From contig CANQIA010000014.1 in assembly GCA_947624015.1 (NCBI GenBank), positions 1 to 52,216 of the forward strand: 52,216 bases of DNA. The letters run 5' to 3'. The translations under genes were made by a program, and so were the position numbers. The notes under the pieces were generated by a model. The model saw only the letters and a list, made by a program, of their open reading frames with translations. It did no database searches and was not told the DNA's origin. Shown piece after piece: positions 17,573 through 26,896 of the stretch. Origin of the DNA: an uncultured Clostridia bacterium. Lineage in GTDB: Bacteria > Bacillota > Clostridia > Lachnospirales > CAG-274. Each line of letters opens with the position of its first letter. The first letter of the stretch is position 1.

Positions 17573-20500
17573 TTATTTGCCCCAAACTGCGCCAAGGGAA
17601 TTTATACCCATAGCGCCTTTAGCCTTGCTCCAGTAATTTACAGGGCTTTCAAGAGGCGCTTCGCTTGCGTTGGTGTATTCTGTTTCCTGAGTAAGAGTGC
17701 CTACTACGTCAGGCTCGCCGCCGTTATAGGAGATGATACCCTCTACATCGTAGTTGTACTCGTCGGGCTTAGCGCTGTAAAGTCTTACATTGGCGCCAAC
17801 ATTGTCATAGACCTTGCAATTAACAAGCTTAAGAGCGGGATTTGAATTTGTGGTTATACCGTTGTTTCCGTTTCCGTAAGCCTTGCAGTTAATAAGCACA
17901 TGCTGTACTGCCACATTCTCTCCGCCACACTTAAAGCCGTTGTTGCCGCCTGCGTTGTAAGGCGTTTCGCTGCCGTCTTCATTGAGCCTCCAACCGTTTC
18001 TGTAGGACTCGCAGTTTTCAAGAGTAACTGCTCCGATAGCGCCTGTACCCACCTTGGTATAGAGATCCCAGCCGTCGTCTACGTTATTGTGAGACTTACA
18101 GCCTACAAATCTGTTGCCCTCGCCTACGGTCAGCTTAGCGCCGAAGCCGTCGGCATTTATCATGGAAGGATCGCAGTTGTTATAGGACTCACAGTTAAGT
18201 ATGGTATTATATGCAGGCCATTCCTCCTTGCTCTGCAAACCGCTGACACGGCTTATCTGAAGACCCATATCCCTGTTGTCATGGAATTTACAGTTTTCTA
18301 TAATATTGTGGCTGCCGCCTAAGTGGAAGGACTTTTGGTTCTCGGCAGAGTTAACGAACTCAATGCCCTTGAAATGCCAGTAGTTGCCTGTAACGATAGC
18401 GTCTGCTGAGATATTCTGACCGTCTATTATGACCTTTCCTTCTGTTTCAGCCTCTACGGTCTTCATCCTACCGGCTTCGCCGTTGTCCCCTAATATTACC
18501 TCAATAGGCTCTGTTCTCTTATATACGCCGTTCTTAAGTATAAGGGTCTGACCCGGCGCAAGGAAGCCAATAGCCGTATCGATATCGTAAGGATCCTCCT
18601 TAGAGCCTGCCGCATTGAAGCGACCGTCGGGAGAAGCATATACCAAAGGCGCATTTGGATTATAGCTCTTATGGTATATATCCTCTCTTATAATAAGAGG
18701 CTCATAGCTCGTCAGGTTAAGGGTGTCGTCGGGTGTATAGACTGCCACAAGCTTATTTACCTTATTTGGCTCAAGACTTGCCTTGAACTGGCTCACATCG
18801 GATATGGGAGCGTCCTGCGCCACTACCTTATCATTCATCTTTATTGTAACGGTACCCTTGCTGTCGTCAACATCCAGCTTAAATATATACTCGGTATTTG
18901 TAGAATAACGATCGTCCCTAAAGAAGATCGCAGGAGTTGAAGGAGTGGTCTCGTTGTTTACTATGGTCTGATCCGTAGCCTTGGCAGTTTCGTAAAACTC
19001 CACATTATCAACATCTATTTCAGCCCACCTTGCCGCAAAGAAGCCTACATAAGCCACATCGGGATTTTGTACCGTAAGGAAGCTGTCGTCATAGTAATAA
19101 GTATCGAGAGTTTCCTCGGTCTGATAATTATAGCACTTAGCATAAAGACCGCCGTTCATTCTCTCAAGAGTTATCCTGTACTTATTGCCCTCCTTGGGGA
19201 AATCAGAGCTGACTGCATAGGGACCTACCCTTGTGCCGCCGCCGTCTGTTGCCGTAACGCCTTCTCTTACAAGAAGATTTATCCTGTTTATTTTGGTATT
19301 TTTTTCATAACTGATGCTTGTAGGGTCTGAAGGCCAGCCTGTACCGCTGTATCCGCCCAGTATAGCCATATTGGAGGCAAATACCTTATTGTTGCTTAAG
19401 GGAACGGTGGCGCCGTTCGCATCAAGCTTAGCGCCCTTTGGATCTATTGTAAGAGAGCCGTCTGTACCTTCGAGAGGCACTATATCTCTTGCCATTATAC
19501 CAAAGGCTTCCTGTCCGTTTCTCTTTGTATCGTCGTTGTTATGCTCAAGATATTTTACAACGGTAATATCTGCGCTCAGCTTAAAGTCGCTGTTGCCTGC
19601 TATGTCTGTGAAATAGTAGGTCATACCGTCATGGTCGTTTGTTATCTTGCCTGCTCCGTCCCATGCTCTTACAGTTATTTTGCCCTGAGCCGTGCCGGGA
19701 GCTTCGGGAATGGTGCCTACGCTTTCTATGCCCTTGTCATAGCCTGAGCTTTGTCCAAAGGTAGAACCTCTCCAGCTATTGTTCATTTCAGCTACTACCG
19801 TAACGGGAAGCTCTACGCTTTCAAAGCCTTCAACATTTATGCTTACGGAGGTTTCGCCGGGAACAGATGTATCAAACTCGGACTTATCCACGCTATAGCT
19901 TTCCACAGGCTCCAGATCCCCGTTGTCATAGCTTATGGCAACCACCATATCCGTTGCGTCAAAATCCTGACCTACGGCATATGTTGTTCTGGGATACTTA
20001 GTGACAACTATTTTCTCGGGCTGTCTTTCAAATACATTTACCTTAAACTCTGTGCTTGCCTCCGGGTTCGCAACAGAGACTATATTAACTGTCTTAGTGC
20101 CTACGGATGAACTGTCAAAGCCCGAAAGCTTATACTCGTCGGCTTTCATTACCTCTGTTACATCCTTGTTGGCGCTGTTTTTATATACAGAAGACACGAC
20201 CATACCTGTGGTATCAAGCTCATCTCCCAAATAATAAATATCCTTTACGGGAGGCTTTACGCTGAGAGAAGATACCTTATTTTTGCATATATTGATATAG
20301 AAGGTGCCGCTTGTGGCGGATTCAACGCCCTCCTCCTTTGCTCTGTATACCTTTATCTGCTTACGTCCTGAGCCTTGAAGAACGTCTCCGTCTTTTATTG
20401 TTCTGCCATCGCAGGTCAGATAGAACTGCTCGGGCTCAAGTATAGCGTGAGAACCGTCTGAATAATCGGCAGAGACCTGTATTCCCTGTGTTCTGAAAAG

Positions 20501-21490
20501 GTCGCCGTAGGCATAAGCCGTCTTAATGGGATTATAGTCCACATTGATAGCCCTGACCTCAAGATTATTTACCTCAACGGGAAGCTCCACAGAGGCTGCG
20601 CCCTTTGAAAGAGTGACTGTCTGCTTGCCTATTTTCTTTGCATTATAGCCCTTTACAAGAAAGTCCTTTGTTTCCTCTCTTGTGCCGTTATCGTAAACGA
20701 CTGTTCCCGTAAGTCCTGATATATCAAGGGCTTCGCCGTAAATATACTCCTTCTTGTAGTCGCCGCTAAGCTCTATTGAAAGAGCCTTCTTGCTGTCCAG
20801 CGCAATATTTACGTTGGAGAAGGTAGCTTTAACATTTCTGGCTATATAAAGACAAGGGTATATCTCCTCCTCAAGGTCGGTCATCTCCACTACCTGTGAA
20901 TTATCGCCGCAGGCAAGTGTATATACATTGCCCTCCTTCTTTACGGAAAGGTCAAATGTACCGAGAGCGGAGCCTTGATTCTTGATAGGATCAGAAAGGG
21001 GTTCGCTTACAGTCTTTTTGTCAGAAGAATTTCTTGACATGGCTCTTACGGTCAGATCGTCTGACTTGCCGGAAGCATATGTACCCAGGAATATACCGTC
21101 GTCATATGAGATATCGTCTGTCTTGTGATAAAGAGAGTCCAGCACGCCTATACCCACAGAACCCTGCTGAGGATTGCTGCTCTCTGCCATAGTATTGTAC
21201 TCGTCAATGGTCATAGTAGCCGAAAATACGAAATTATCCTCGTTTGACAGCTCTTTTGCATAGTATATGATGCTGTCCTCGTCATTGGTAAACTTGCCGT
21301 TGTTTACCTTCTGATTTTCCATGACCACTTTGCTGTCTTCCGTAGCCGTAACGGTAAAGCTTGTGCTTCCGTCTTTACCTGTCCAGCCGGATACCCATGT
21401 ATTATCCACTGCCGACAAAACGGGTACAGCGCCTATATTTCCAAGGGCAAGGCTGACAGCCAGACCCATGCTCAACAATCTTTTTTTCAT
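17573..21490 (-). CDS. Secreted multidomain pectate lyase, polysaccharide lyase family 9
   Basis: 1305 residues. Signal peptide about 1-27. Residues 28-235 form a beta-rich domain, followed by about four bacterial Ig-like (group 3) domains (237-310, 315-402, 405-487, 490-566; pattern YxxGdxld..g..v...Y.dG). Then comes a second beta-sandwich region (about 570-835), another Ig-like unit, and a right-handed parallel beta-helix at about 948-1265. The helix has the PL9 pattern: ADGFGAKL (Asp1114) and DDGWDLY (1138-1144) for calcium, and GNNGFKCGG with the likely catalytic lysine near 1187. It should cleave polygalacturonate by beta-elimination outside the cell. No dockerin, S-layer or sortase signal was seen. 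AGGGGG lies seven bases before the ATG. Confidence 0.9.
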   Translation of the reverse strand: MKKRLLSMGLAVSLALGNIGAVPVLSAVDNTWVSGWTGKDGSTSFTVTATEDSKVVMENQKVNNGKFTNDEDSIIYYAKELSNEDNFVFSATMTIDEYNTMAESSNPQQGSVGIGVLDSLYHKTDDISYDDGIFLGTYASGKSDDLTVRAMSRNSSDKKTVSEPLSDPIKNQGSALGTFDLSVKKEGNVYTLACGDNSQVVEMTDLEEEIYPCLYIARNVKATFSNVNIALDSKKALSIELSGDYKKEYIYGEALDISGLTGTVVYDNGTREETKDFLVKGYNAKKIGKQTVTLSKGAASVELPVEVNNLEVRAINVDYNPIKTAYAYGDLFRTQGIQVSADYSDGSHAILEPEQFYLTCDGRTIKDGDVLQGSGRKQIKVYRAKEEGVESATSGTFYINICKNKVSSLSVKPPVKDIYYLGDELDTTGMVVSSVYKNSANKDVTEVMKADEYKLSGFDSSSVGTKTVNIVSVANPEASTEFKVNVFERQPEKIVVTKYPRTTYAVGQDFDATDMVVAISYDNGDLEPVESYSVDKSEFDTSVPGETSVSINVEGFESVELPVTVVAEMNNSWRGSTFGQSSGYDKGIESVGTIPEAPGTAQGKITVRAWDGAGKITNDHDGMTYYFTDIAGNSDFKLSADITVVKYLEHNNDDTKRNGQEAFGIMARDIVPLEGTDGSLTIDPKGAKLDANGATVPLSNNKVFASNMAILGGYSGTGWPSDPTSISYEKNTKINRINLLVREGVTATDGGGTRVGPYAVSSDFPKEGNKYRITLERMNGGLYAKCYNYQTEETLDTYYYDDSFLTVQNPDVAYVGFFAARWAEIDVDNVEFYETAKATDQTIVNNETTPSTPAIFFRDDRYSTNTEYIFKLDVDDSKGTVTIKMNDKVVAQDAPISDVSQFKASLEPNKVNKLVAVYTPDDTLNLTSYEPLIIREDIYHKSYNPNAPLVYASPDGRFNAAGSKEDPYDIDTAIGFLAPGQTLILKNGVYKRTEPIEVILGDNGEAGRMKTVEAETEGKVIIDGQNISADAIVTGNYWHFKGIEFVNSAENQKSFHLGGSHNIIENCKFHDNRDMGLQISRVSGLQSKEEWPAYNTILNCESYNNCDPSMINADGFGAKLTVGEGNRFVGCKSHNNVDDGWDLYTKVGTGAIGAVTLENCESYRNGWRLNEDGSETPYNAGGNNGFKCGGENVAVQHVLINCKAYGNGNNGITTNSNPALKLVNCKVYDNVGANVRLYSAKPDEYNYDVEGIISYNGGEPDVVGTLTQETEYTNASEAPLESPVNYWSKAKGAMGINSLGAVWGK

Positions 21491-21531
21491 TAGGAGACCC
21501 CCTTGCGATTTAAAAATGTCTATATATATCC

Positions 21532-21560
21532 ATTATAATATTTATAAGTAAAAAATGCAA
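21532..21560 (-). promoter_or_regulatory. Promoter of the PL9 pectate lyase
   Basis: Minus strand: TTGCAT (21555-21560), 17-bp spacer, TATAAT (21532-21537), about 41 bases before the start codon. It lies between the lyase and the end of the cobalamin operon, so the lyase has its own transcript. Confidence 0.8.
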
Positions 21561-21640
21561 TAAGGGATGTACGCATTTTTTATTAAAATTGTGTTAAGGA
21601 TATCCTAATATCCTATAAAACACATAAGCCATAGGCTGCT

Positions 21641-23683
21641 TTATATACCGTAAATAAGCGCATTGCACACAGCCGCCGCAAGATTGCTGCCGCCCTTGCG
21701 CCCTCTTGCCACGATAAGGGGTATATCGCACTCCATTATCATTTCCTTGGACTCGGCTGCATTTACAAAGCCCACAGGAGCGGCTATGACCAGAGCGGGG
21801 CGTATCTTCTCTTGATCTATAAGCTCTTTAAGTCTTATAAGAGCAGTTGGCGCATTGCCTATTGCTATAATATATTCGCCCTTAAGCTCCGCAGCCTTGT
21901 CCATAGCCGCCGCAGCGCGGGTGGTGCCGTTTTGGGCGGCTTTTTTGGCAATATCATCGTCAGCCATAAAGCAAAGTACCTTTCCGCCGAATTTTGCAAG
22001 GCGTTTTTTATTTATGCCTGCCTTTGCCATATTTGTGTCGGTTATAACACAGGCGCCTCTTTTTATAGCCTCTCTGCCCAGCTTTACGGCATTTTCCGAA
22101 AAGTAAAGATTTTCCCCATAGTCAAAGTCCGCCGTAGTGTGTATCGCCCTTTTAACCACGTCCTTATTTTCATTGGGTATACTGATAAGCAGCTCCCTTT
22201 CAATTATCTCCATACTGTTTTTTTCTATATCCTCGGGTCTGACGTGTATAAAGCGCCGACTCTTTTTATTTTCCAGTATTTCATATATTTTGTTCATATC
22301 CATATTCTGTCTTATCATATCTGCCAGTATATCGTACTGCTTGTCCCTGTACTCTCTGCGGCTTTGAACGGGAGCGTTGATATCAATGCCGTTTATGCTG
22401 CACACATATTCCATAAATCTATGGCAAAAGTCCCCTTCGTCAAATATACCGTGTACATATGTACCCAGCACATTACCCGATACGGTACCGCCCAAATTGT
22501 CGAAAGGTATACCCCGGGGCGTAATGCCATGGTGTATCTCATAGCCTTGGAACTCGGCTCCCTCAAGAGGCTTCCACAGTATCCTGCCCCTTACCTGCTT
22601 TCGTACCTTTTCATGGGACATAACGGTATTTACGGGCAAAAGTCCCATACCTCTTATGCTTTCGCCGTTCTCTTGTATATTATTTCCCAAAAGCTGATAG
22701 CCGCCGCATATTCCCATAATAAGGGTATTGCCTTGGGCAAGACGCTGTATGGCAGGCTCAAAGCCCTTTTCCCTGAGCCACTTCATATCGCTCAGTGTAT
22801 TTTTGGTACCGGGAATAATAAGCAGATGAGGACTTCCCAGACTATCGGGAGAGCTTACATATCTGGTGCCGTACCTTTCAAGAGGAATAAAGTCCGTAAA
22901 ATTAGAGAGCTTTGGCAGTCTTATTATTGCAATATCCATAGGTCCCTTATTTTTTGCTTCAAGCCTTTGAGAAAGGCTGTCTTCATCGTCTATATCCACG
23001 TTGATGTAGGGCAGAACACCCAGTATACTTTTATTGCATTTGCTTTCCAGAATATCCAGACCCTTTTCAAGTATGGACTTATCCCCTCTGAACTTATTTA
23101 TTACAAGACCCTTTATCCTTTCACGCTCGCCGGGTAAAAGAAGCTGTATCGTACCCCAGAGCTGAGCAAATACGCCGCCTCTGTCTATATCCCCCACAAG
23201 TATCACGGGAGCGTTTGCCATTTCTGCCATGCCCATATTTACAATATCGTTTTCCCTTAGATTGATCTCTGCGGGAGAGCCTGCGCCCTCTATGACTATT
23301 ATATCGCAGTCCTGCTCAAGTCTGTTGTAGGCGTTCATAATACGGGGCTTAAGCTTATTCTTGTACTCAAAATATTCTTTGGCAGACATATTCCCTATGG
23401 GCGTACCCTCAACGATCACCTGTGAACCCGTATCGGAATTGGGCTTAAGAAGTATGGGATTCATACACGCCCTTGGCTCTATGCCCGCAGCCTCTGCCTG
23501 AACAGCCTGCGCCCTGCCTATTTCAAGACCCTCAGATGTAATATAGGAATTAAGCGCCATATTTTGAGATTTAAAGGGGGCGGCTCTGTATCCGTCACGG
23601 GCAAACACCCTTAAAAGCCCTGCGGTCACAAGGCTTTTGCCTACGCCCGACATTGTTCCCTGAACCATTATTGTCTTAGCCAT
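21641..23683 (-). CDS. cobQ: Cobyric acid synthase CobQ fused to precorrin-8X methylmutase CbiC
   Basis: 680 residues, against about 500 for CobQ alone. Residues 1-470 are CobQ/CbiP: the ATP-binding start (VQGTMSGVGKSLV), the GDIDRGGVFA motif (164-173), and a class I glutamine amidotransferase with Cys326 (GICGGYQ) and His411 (YVHG). It amidates four side chains of the corrin ring. Residues about 478-680 are CbiC: catalytic His515 (HTTADFDY), TDTNMAKAG (548-556), GNAPTAL (609-615) and PVGFVNAAESKE (636-647). CbiC moves a methyl group in the early corrin pathway. No stop or frameshift separates the halves. It overlaps cbiB by 16 bases and ends the operon. Both domains keep their key residues and should be active. 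Confidence 0.93.
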   Translation of the reverse strand: MAKTIMVQGTMSGVGKSLVTAGLLRVFARDGYRAAPFKSQNMALNSYITSEGLEIGRAQAVQAEAAGIEPRACMNPILLKPNSDTGSQVIVEGTPIGNMSAKEYFEYKNKLKPRIMNAYNRLEQDCDIIVIEGAGSPAEINLRENDIVNMGMAEMANAPVILVGDIDRGGVFAQLWGTIQLLLPGERERIKGLVINKFRGDKSILEKGLDILESKCNKSILGVLPYINVDIDDEDSLSQRLEAKNKGPMDIAIIRLPKLSNFTDFIPLERYGTRYVSSPDSLGSPHLLIIPGTKNTLSDMKWLREKGFEPAIQRLAQGNTLIMGICGGYQLLGNNIQENGESIRGMGLLPVNTVMSHEKVRKQVRGRILWKPLEGAEFQGYEIHHGITPRGIPFDNLGGTVSGNVLGTYVHGIFDEGDFCHRFMEYVCSINGIDINAPVQSRREYRDKQYDILADMIRQNMDMNKIYEILENKKSRRFIHVRPEDIEKNSMEIIERELLISIPNENKDVVKRAIHTTADFDYGENLYFSENAVKLGREAIKRGACVITDTNMAKAGINKKRLAKFGGKVLCFMADDDIAKKAAQNGTTRAAAAMDKAAELKGEYIIAIGNAPTALIRLKELIDQEKIRPALVIAAPVGFVNAAESKEMIMECDIPLIVARGRKGGSNLAAAVCNALIYGI

Positions 23684-24627
23684 AATATCACCAGCCTTAT
23701 AATTACTCCCGTTATTATTGTCATAAAAGCGGCTGCGTAAAGCAGCCTGTCGGCTCTTTCAATATCCTCGGGACATATCTCATTTATATCATCGCCTATG
23801 GCAGGCTTTTTGTATAGCCTGCCGAAATAATAAGCGTCTCCCGCCAGCCTTAAGCCCAAAGCCCCTGCGCACACAGACTCGGTCTGAGCGGAATTTGGGC
23901 TTTTGTGTTTATATCTGTCACGTATAAATATCCTGACTGCATTTTTTACGTCGTAGCCCAATATAAATGCGCCAATGAGCATAAAAAAAGCAGACAGCCT
24001 TGCAGGTATAAAATTTACAAGGTCGTCAAGCCTTGCAGGTATTTTGCCTATATAGAAATATTTTTCATCCTTGTAGCCCAGCATAGAATCAAGGGTATTC
24101 ACTGCTTTGTAGGCAACGCCGCCGACGCCGCCGAAAATAAGCATATAGAAAAGAGGCGCAATAACCCCGTCCGATGTATTCTCGGCAACGGTCTCCACGG
24201 CAGCCCTTGCAATGCCCTTTTCGTCAAGCCTGTCCGTATCCCTTCCCACGATTTTGGAAACAAGGCGCCTTGCCTCATCCCTATCGCCTTTTTCAAGGGC
24301 ATGGCATACAGCCATACTTTCCTTCTTAAGGGATTTAAGGGCAAGCATATAAAAACAGACCACCGCCTCGGTCAATATGCCCAAATACCTGTTGATACCA
24401 TAGGCAATATGCAGTATTGCCACAGTAACAGCTATGCTTATCCCCAGTGTCAGCGCCGTTATGACAGCGCCGCCCAATATAAGCATACTGCCCTTTAACA
24501 CCTTGCGCACCGCTCTTTCCTGCAATGCAATAAAACTGCCTATCCACCTTATGGGATGAGGCAGCCTGTAAGGATCGCCTATTATAAGATCCAGAATAAA
24601 GCCCAGCGCAACAGAAACAACATTCAT
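23668..24627 (-). CDS. cbiB: Adenosylcobinamide-phosphate synthase CbiB (CobD)
   Basis: 319 residues, integral membrane enzyme joining cobyric acid to aminopropanol phosphate. It starts with the hallmark GFILDLIIGDPYRLPHPIRWIG (split here as DLIIGDPYRLPHP at 13-25) and holds the ENTSDGVIAPLFY motif (about 149-161) plus the KAVNTLDSMLGYK block (about 174-186). Four to five hydrophobic segments fit the family. GGAG lies six bases before the ATG. It begins three bases after the cobC stop and overlaps the next gene. Confidence 0.95.
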   Translation of the reverse strand: MNVVSVALGFILDLIIGDPYRLPHPIRWIGSFIALQERAVRKVLKGSMLILGGAVITALTLGISIAVTVAILHIAYGINRYLGILTEAVVCFYMLALKSLKKESMAVCHALEKGDRDEARRLVSKIVGRDTDRLDEKGIARAAVETVAENTSDGVIAPLFYMLIFGGVGGVAYKAVNTLDSMLGYKDEKYFYIGKIPARLDDLVNFIPARLSAFFMLIGAFILGYDVKNAVRIFIRDRYKHKSPNSAQTESVCAGALGLRLAGDAYYFGRLYKKPAIGDDINEICPEDIERADRLLYAAAFMTIITGVIIRLVILWLRQ

Positions 24628-24630
24628 AAT

Positions 24631-25182
24631 TTACTCCAATTTATATAAAATTTTTAATTCTTTACCGTCAAATTCACATACATAGCCCTGCCCGTTTTTA
24701 AGAAGGAAGCTGTGAAAATCCCCGCCCGTAAGAGCGCTGAGTACAGCCATAACGGTACCTCCATGCACTACAAAGGCGGCGGTGCCGCAGTCCAGATCTT
24801 CAAGTATTCTTTTAAAGGCAGTTGTACAGCGTTTTGTAAATTCCCTCTTCGTTTCCCCTTGAGGCACTTGGGATTCGCAGCCTGTTTCCAGCCACCTTAT
24901 GTAATGGGGCTCTTCCTTAAGCTCCTCATGGTTCTTGTTCTCAAATATGCCGAAGTTCATTTCCCTCAGCCCGTCATCTGTATTTATAGGCTTGTCATAT
25001 ATGAGCTTTGCCGTTTGAACGCACCTTTTAAGAGGGCTGGAAAACACAATATCCGCCTCGGGATATTTTCTTGAAAGTATTTCTTCTATACCTTCCGAGC
25101 AAAGCTCCTCATCGGTAACGCCTATAAGCCTGCCAAGACTGTTGCCATAAGTTCTGCCGTGCCTTATTAAAATTACCTTCAT
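24631..25182 (-). CDS. cobC: Histidine phosphatase, probable alpha-ribazole phosphatase CobC
   Basis: 183 residues. The phosphoglycerate-mutase-like motif LIRHGRTYGN is at 5-14, with the second conserved basic site in SSPLKRCVQTA (about 49-59) and the second histidine in VVHGGT (about 138-143). In a cobalamin operon this family removes the 5'-phosphate from alpha-ribazole phosphate or adenosylcobalamin phosphate. The ATG at 25182 overlaps the stop of the preceding gene as ATGA, which is why it is preferred to the upstream in-frame codon. Specificity is inferred from context. Confidence 0.85.
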   Translation of the reverse strand: MKVILIRHGRTYGNSLGRLIGVTDEELCSEGIEEILSRKYPEADIVFSSPLKRCVQTAKLIYDKPINTDDGLREMNFGIFENKNHEELKEEPHYIRWLETGCESQVPQGETKREFTKRCTTAFKRILEDLDCGTAAFVVHGGTVMAVLSALTGGDFHSFLLKNGQGYVCEFDGKELKILYKLE

Positions 25183-25538
25183 TTTATTACCATTCCCATT
25201 CCGCAAATTATCCTTACGACTCTTTCGCTTTTCTCAGCCAGCAGGCACATACACCTGCCTACGCTTTCCCTGTATATGGTATCATCCCTGTTTATAGGCA
25301 CGATACCGCAGCCTACCTCATCGCCTATTACCACATCGGCATTTACGCCCCTTGTAAATTCAAGAGGGTCTATGCCCTCTGCCAAAAGCCTTTTCACAAG
25401 GAGATTGTACTTGTTTATGATATTGCAGTTGCCAATGTCTTCTATACTGTCGCTGCCTCCGTCAAATACGCTGCCCTTGTGCCTTTCAAGGGCATAGGCA
25501 AGCTTGCCCTGTCCGTAGCCGCCTGTATAGAGTATCAT
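25179..25538 (-). CDS. cobU: Short CobU-like adenosylcobinamide kinase/guanylyltransferase
   Basis: 119 residues from the ATG at 25538, which overlaps the cobS stop as ATGA. Full-length CobU is about 180. The start MILYTGGYGQGKLAYAL matches the CobU P-loop region (GGxxxGKS) with Leu after the lysine, and the end fits CobU well (VVIGDEVGCGIVPINRDDTIYRE, then GR, ending IICGMGMVIK). The middle part of CobU, including the usual guanylylated-histidine neighbourhood, is missing or replaced by about 40 residues. It is intact as a reading frame and coupled on both sides, so it is probably expressed. It may keep only one of the two activities. Confidence 0.8.
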   Translation of the reverse strand: MILYTGGYGQGKLAYALERHKGSVFDGGSDSIEDIGNCNIINKYNLLVKRLLAEGIDPLEFTRGVNADVVIGDEVGCGIVPINRDDTIYRESVGRCMCLLAEKSERVVRIICGMGMVIK

Positions 25539-26293
25539 ACCAAAGCACCGCCTATAACAGTGATCAATATGCACATAAGCTCGCTTACGCTTATGAAAAA
25601 GCCTGCAAGATCCCCCGACATACCGCCGAATTTCTTAAGAGCCATTCTTCTGAAAAGTATGTTGAACAGCACAAGAGCAATAATGGATATGAGAGCGGGC
25701 AAAACGCTTGCCATCTCCATTGCCGCCAAGGAACCCATTATCCAGACTACCGTTATAATAGATGTGACAACAGTTGAGTTATACTCGGCAAGGCTGTGCA
25801 AAAGTCCCGAGCTATTGGAAATATCGGTGCTTGTTATAAGTATGACCGTCATAGCTCTTACAAGAACATAGGCTGCGCAAAGGCATATGACGCCGCCCGT
25901 ATTGCCGTAAAGCTGCGTAAAAGCGCCAAAGTACAGTATAAAATACACAAGGGTATATATTATGGCAAAAGCCCCTGTGTGGGGATCCTTAAGTATCGAT
26001 ATCATTTTTTCACTGTCGCCGTGAGAGGAAAGAGCATCGCAGGTGTCCATAAAGCCGTCAATATGTATCCCTCCTGTAATGACAATGGGTATGACAGTAG
26101 CAACGGCGCCGTATATAAAACAGCCCAGATCCAGACTCGAGGCTGCCCAATGCCACAGAAATTCCGATAGCCCCAGTATAGCGCCTATAATGGGGAACCA
26201 ACAGAATATGTATCTCATATTTTCTTTTTTCCATTCCACATTTGGCATGGGTATACGGGTAAATACCGATAAGGCAATGATAAGCGATCTCAT
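25535..26293 (-). CDS. cobS: Adenosylcobinamide-GDP ribazoletransferase CobS
   Basis: 252 residues, membrane enzyme joining adenosylcobinamide-GDP to alpha-ribazole (phosphate). Typical opening FTRIPMP (11-17) and the acidic motif GGIHIDGFMDTCDALSSHG (about 75-93), with several hydrophobic segments. First gene of the operon; AGGAGG lies six bases before the ATG. The leader of about 65 bases holds CCTG-CA-CAGG directly over the ribosome binding site, but not the conserved core of a cobalamin riboswitch. Confidence 0.95.
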   Translation of the reverse strand: MRSLIIALSVFTRIPMPNVEWKKENMRYIFCWFPIIGAILGLSEFLWHWAASSLDLGCFIYGAVATVIPIVITGGIHIDGFMDTCDALSSHGDSEKMISILKDPHTGAFAIIYTLVYFILYFGAFTQLYGNTGGVICLCAAYVLVRAMTVILITSTDISNSSGLLHSLAEYNSTVVTSIITVVWIMGSLAAMEMASVLPALISIIALVLFNILFRRMALKKFGGMSGDLAGFFISVSELMCILITVIGGALV

Positions 26294-26365
26294 ATTTTCC
26301 TCCTGTGCAGGTCTTTTTTAAAGGGGCGCTTGGCTTAGGCAAATGCCCCATGTATTCTTATCTTT

Positions 26366-26394
26366 ATTATACTTGACCCTTTACCTACTGTCAA
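26366..26394 (-). promoter_or_regulatory. Promoter of the cobalamin operon
   Basis: Minus strand: a full consensus promoter, TTGACA (26389-26394), 17-bp spacer, TATAAT (26366-26371). Predicted start near 26359. A GGGGC / GCCCC stem lies in the leader, followed by an A tract on the RNA and not a U tract, so it is not a terminator. Confidence 0.9.
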
Positions 26395-26447
26395 GGAAAT
26401 AGAAAGACGCTCTTGTATATTTTGAGGGTTGATTTACCTTTCCTCCC

Positions 26448-26660
26448 TACCTCTCCGTCAGTCTTGCGGACTGACACCTCCCCTGATAGGGGAGGTAGGG
26501 TTATCGCCTCTTTCAAGCACTACAAGGGGAGGTCATTATCATCACATTTTTTTACTTTTATCGATCTATTCTTTCCGGACAGGTCATTATCATTGAGTTT
26601 CCATTACTCCAACCTCCCCTGCAAGGGGAGGAAGCCATGCGTAAGCATGGTGGAGAGGTA
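26448..26660. repeat. Palindromic repeat island 2, inverted pair
   Basis: Bounded by perfect inverted ends TACCTCTCC (26448-26456) and GGAGAGGTA (26652-26660). Inside the left end is GTCAGTC-TTGCG-GACTGAC, then ACCTCCCC-TGATA-GGGGAGGT (26476-26496). Inside the right end, in reverse order, are CCTCCCCTGCAAGGGGAGG (26613-26631) and CCATGC-GTAA-GCATGG (26635-26650). The centre also repeats GGTCATTATCAT (26532 and 26582). It lies between the cobalamin operon promoter and the CE8-CE12 gene; no gene seen. Confidence 0.85.
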
Positions 26661-26678
26661 TTTTTAACTTACTTTCCC

Positions 26679-26729
26679 TACCTCTCCGTCAGTCCTGCGG
26701 ACTGCCACCTCCCCTTACAAAGGGGAGGT
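26679..26729 (+). repeat. Palindromic repeat island 2, third unit
   Basis: TACCTCTCC, stem GTCAGTC-CTGCG-GACTGCC, then ACCTCCCC-TTACAA-AGGGGAGGT. Nearly the same as the left unit at 26448. Degenerate fragments ending in AAGGGGAGGTC follow up to about 26808. Confidence 0.85.
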
Positions 26730-26811
26730 AGGGGTATCGTTGCCTCCAACTTCTTCTACAAGTGGAGGTTAGGTTATCGCCCTTGACAAAGCCCTACAAG
26801 GGGAGGTCTAT

Positions 26812-26860
26812 AAAAAAGGGCTGTCGCAAATGCCATTCATGGCATTTGCGACAGCCTCTT
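26812..26860 (-). terminator. Terminator of the CE8-CE12 gene
   Basis: A perfect 17-bp stem starting GGCTGTCGCAAATGCCA with a 4-base loop (26819-26856), followed on the minus strand by TTTTTT. About 40 bases beyond the stop codon at 26897. Confidence 0.92.
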
Positions 26861-26896
26861 ATTTTAAGCTATTTAGCGCAAGATCAGAAGTTGATC

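Noticed and set aside
26294..26365. Cobalamin riboswitch in front of cobS
   Set aside because: The leader is only about 65 bases and lacks the conserved B12-box core; only a CCTG-CA-CAGG dyad over the ribosome binding site is present.
26448..26808. CRISPR-like array in repeat island 2
   Set aside because: Units occur in both orientations with irregular distance and no uniform spacers; no cas genes are near.
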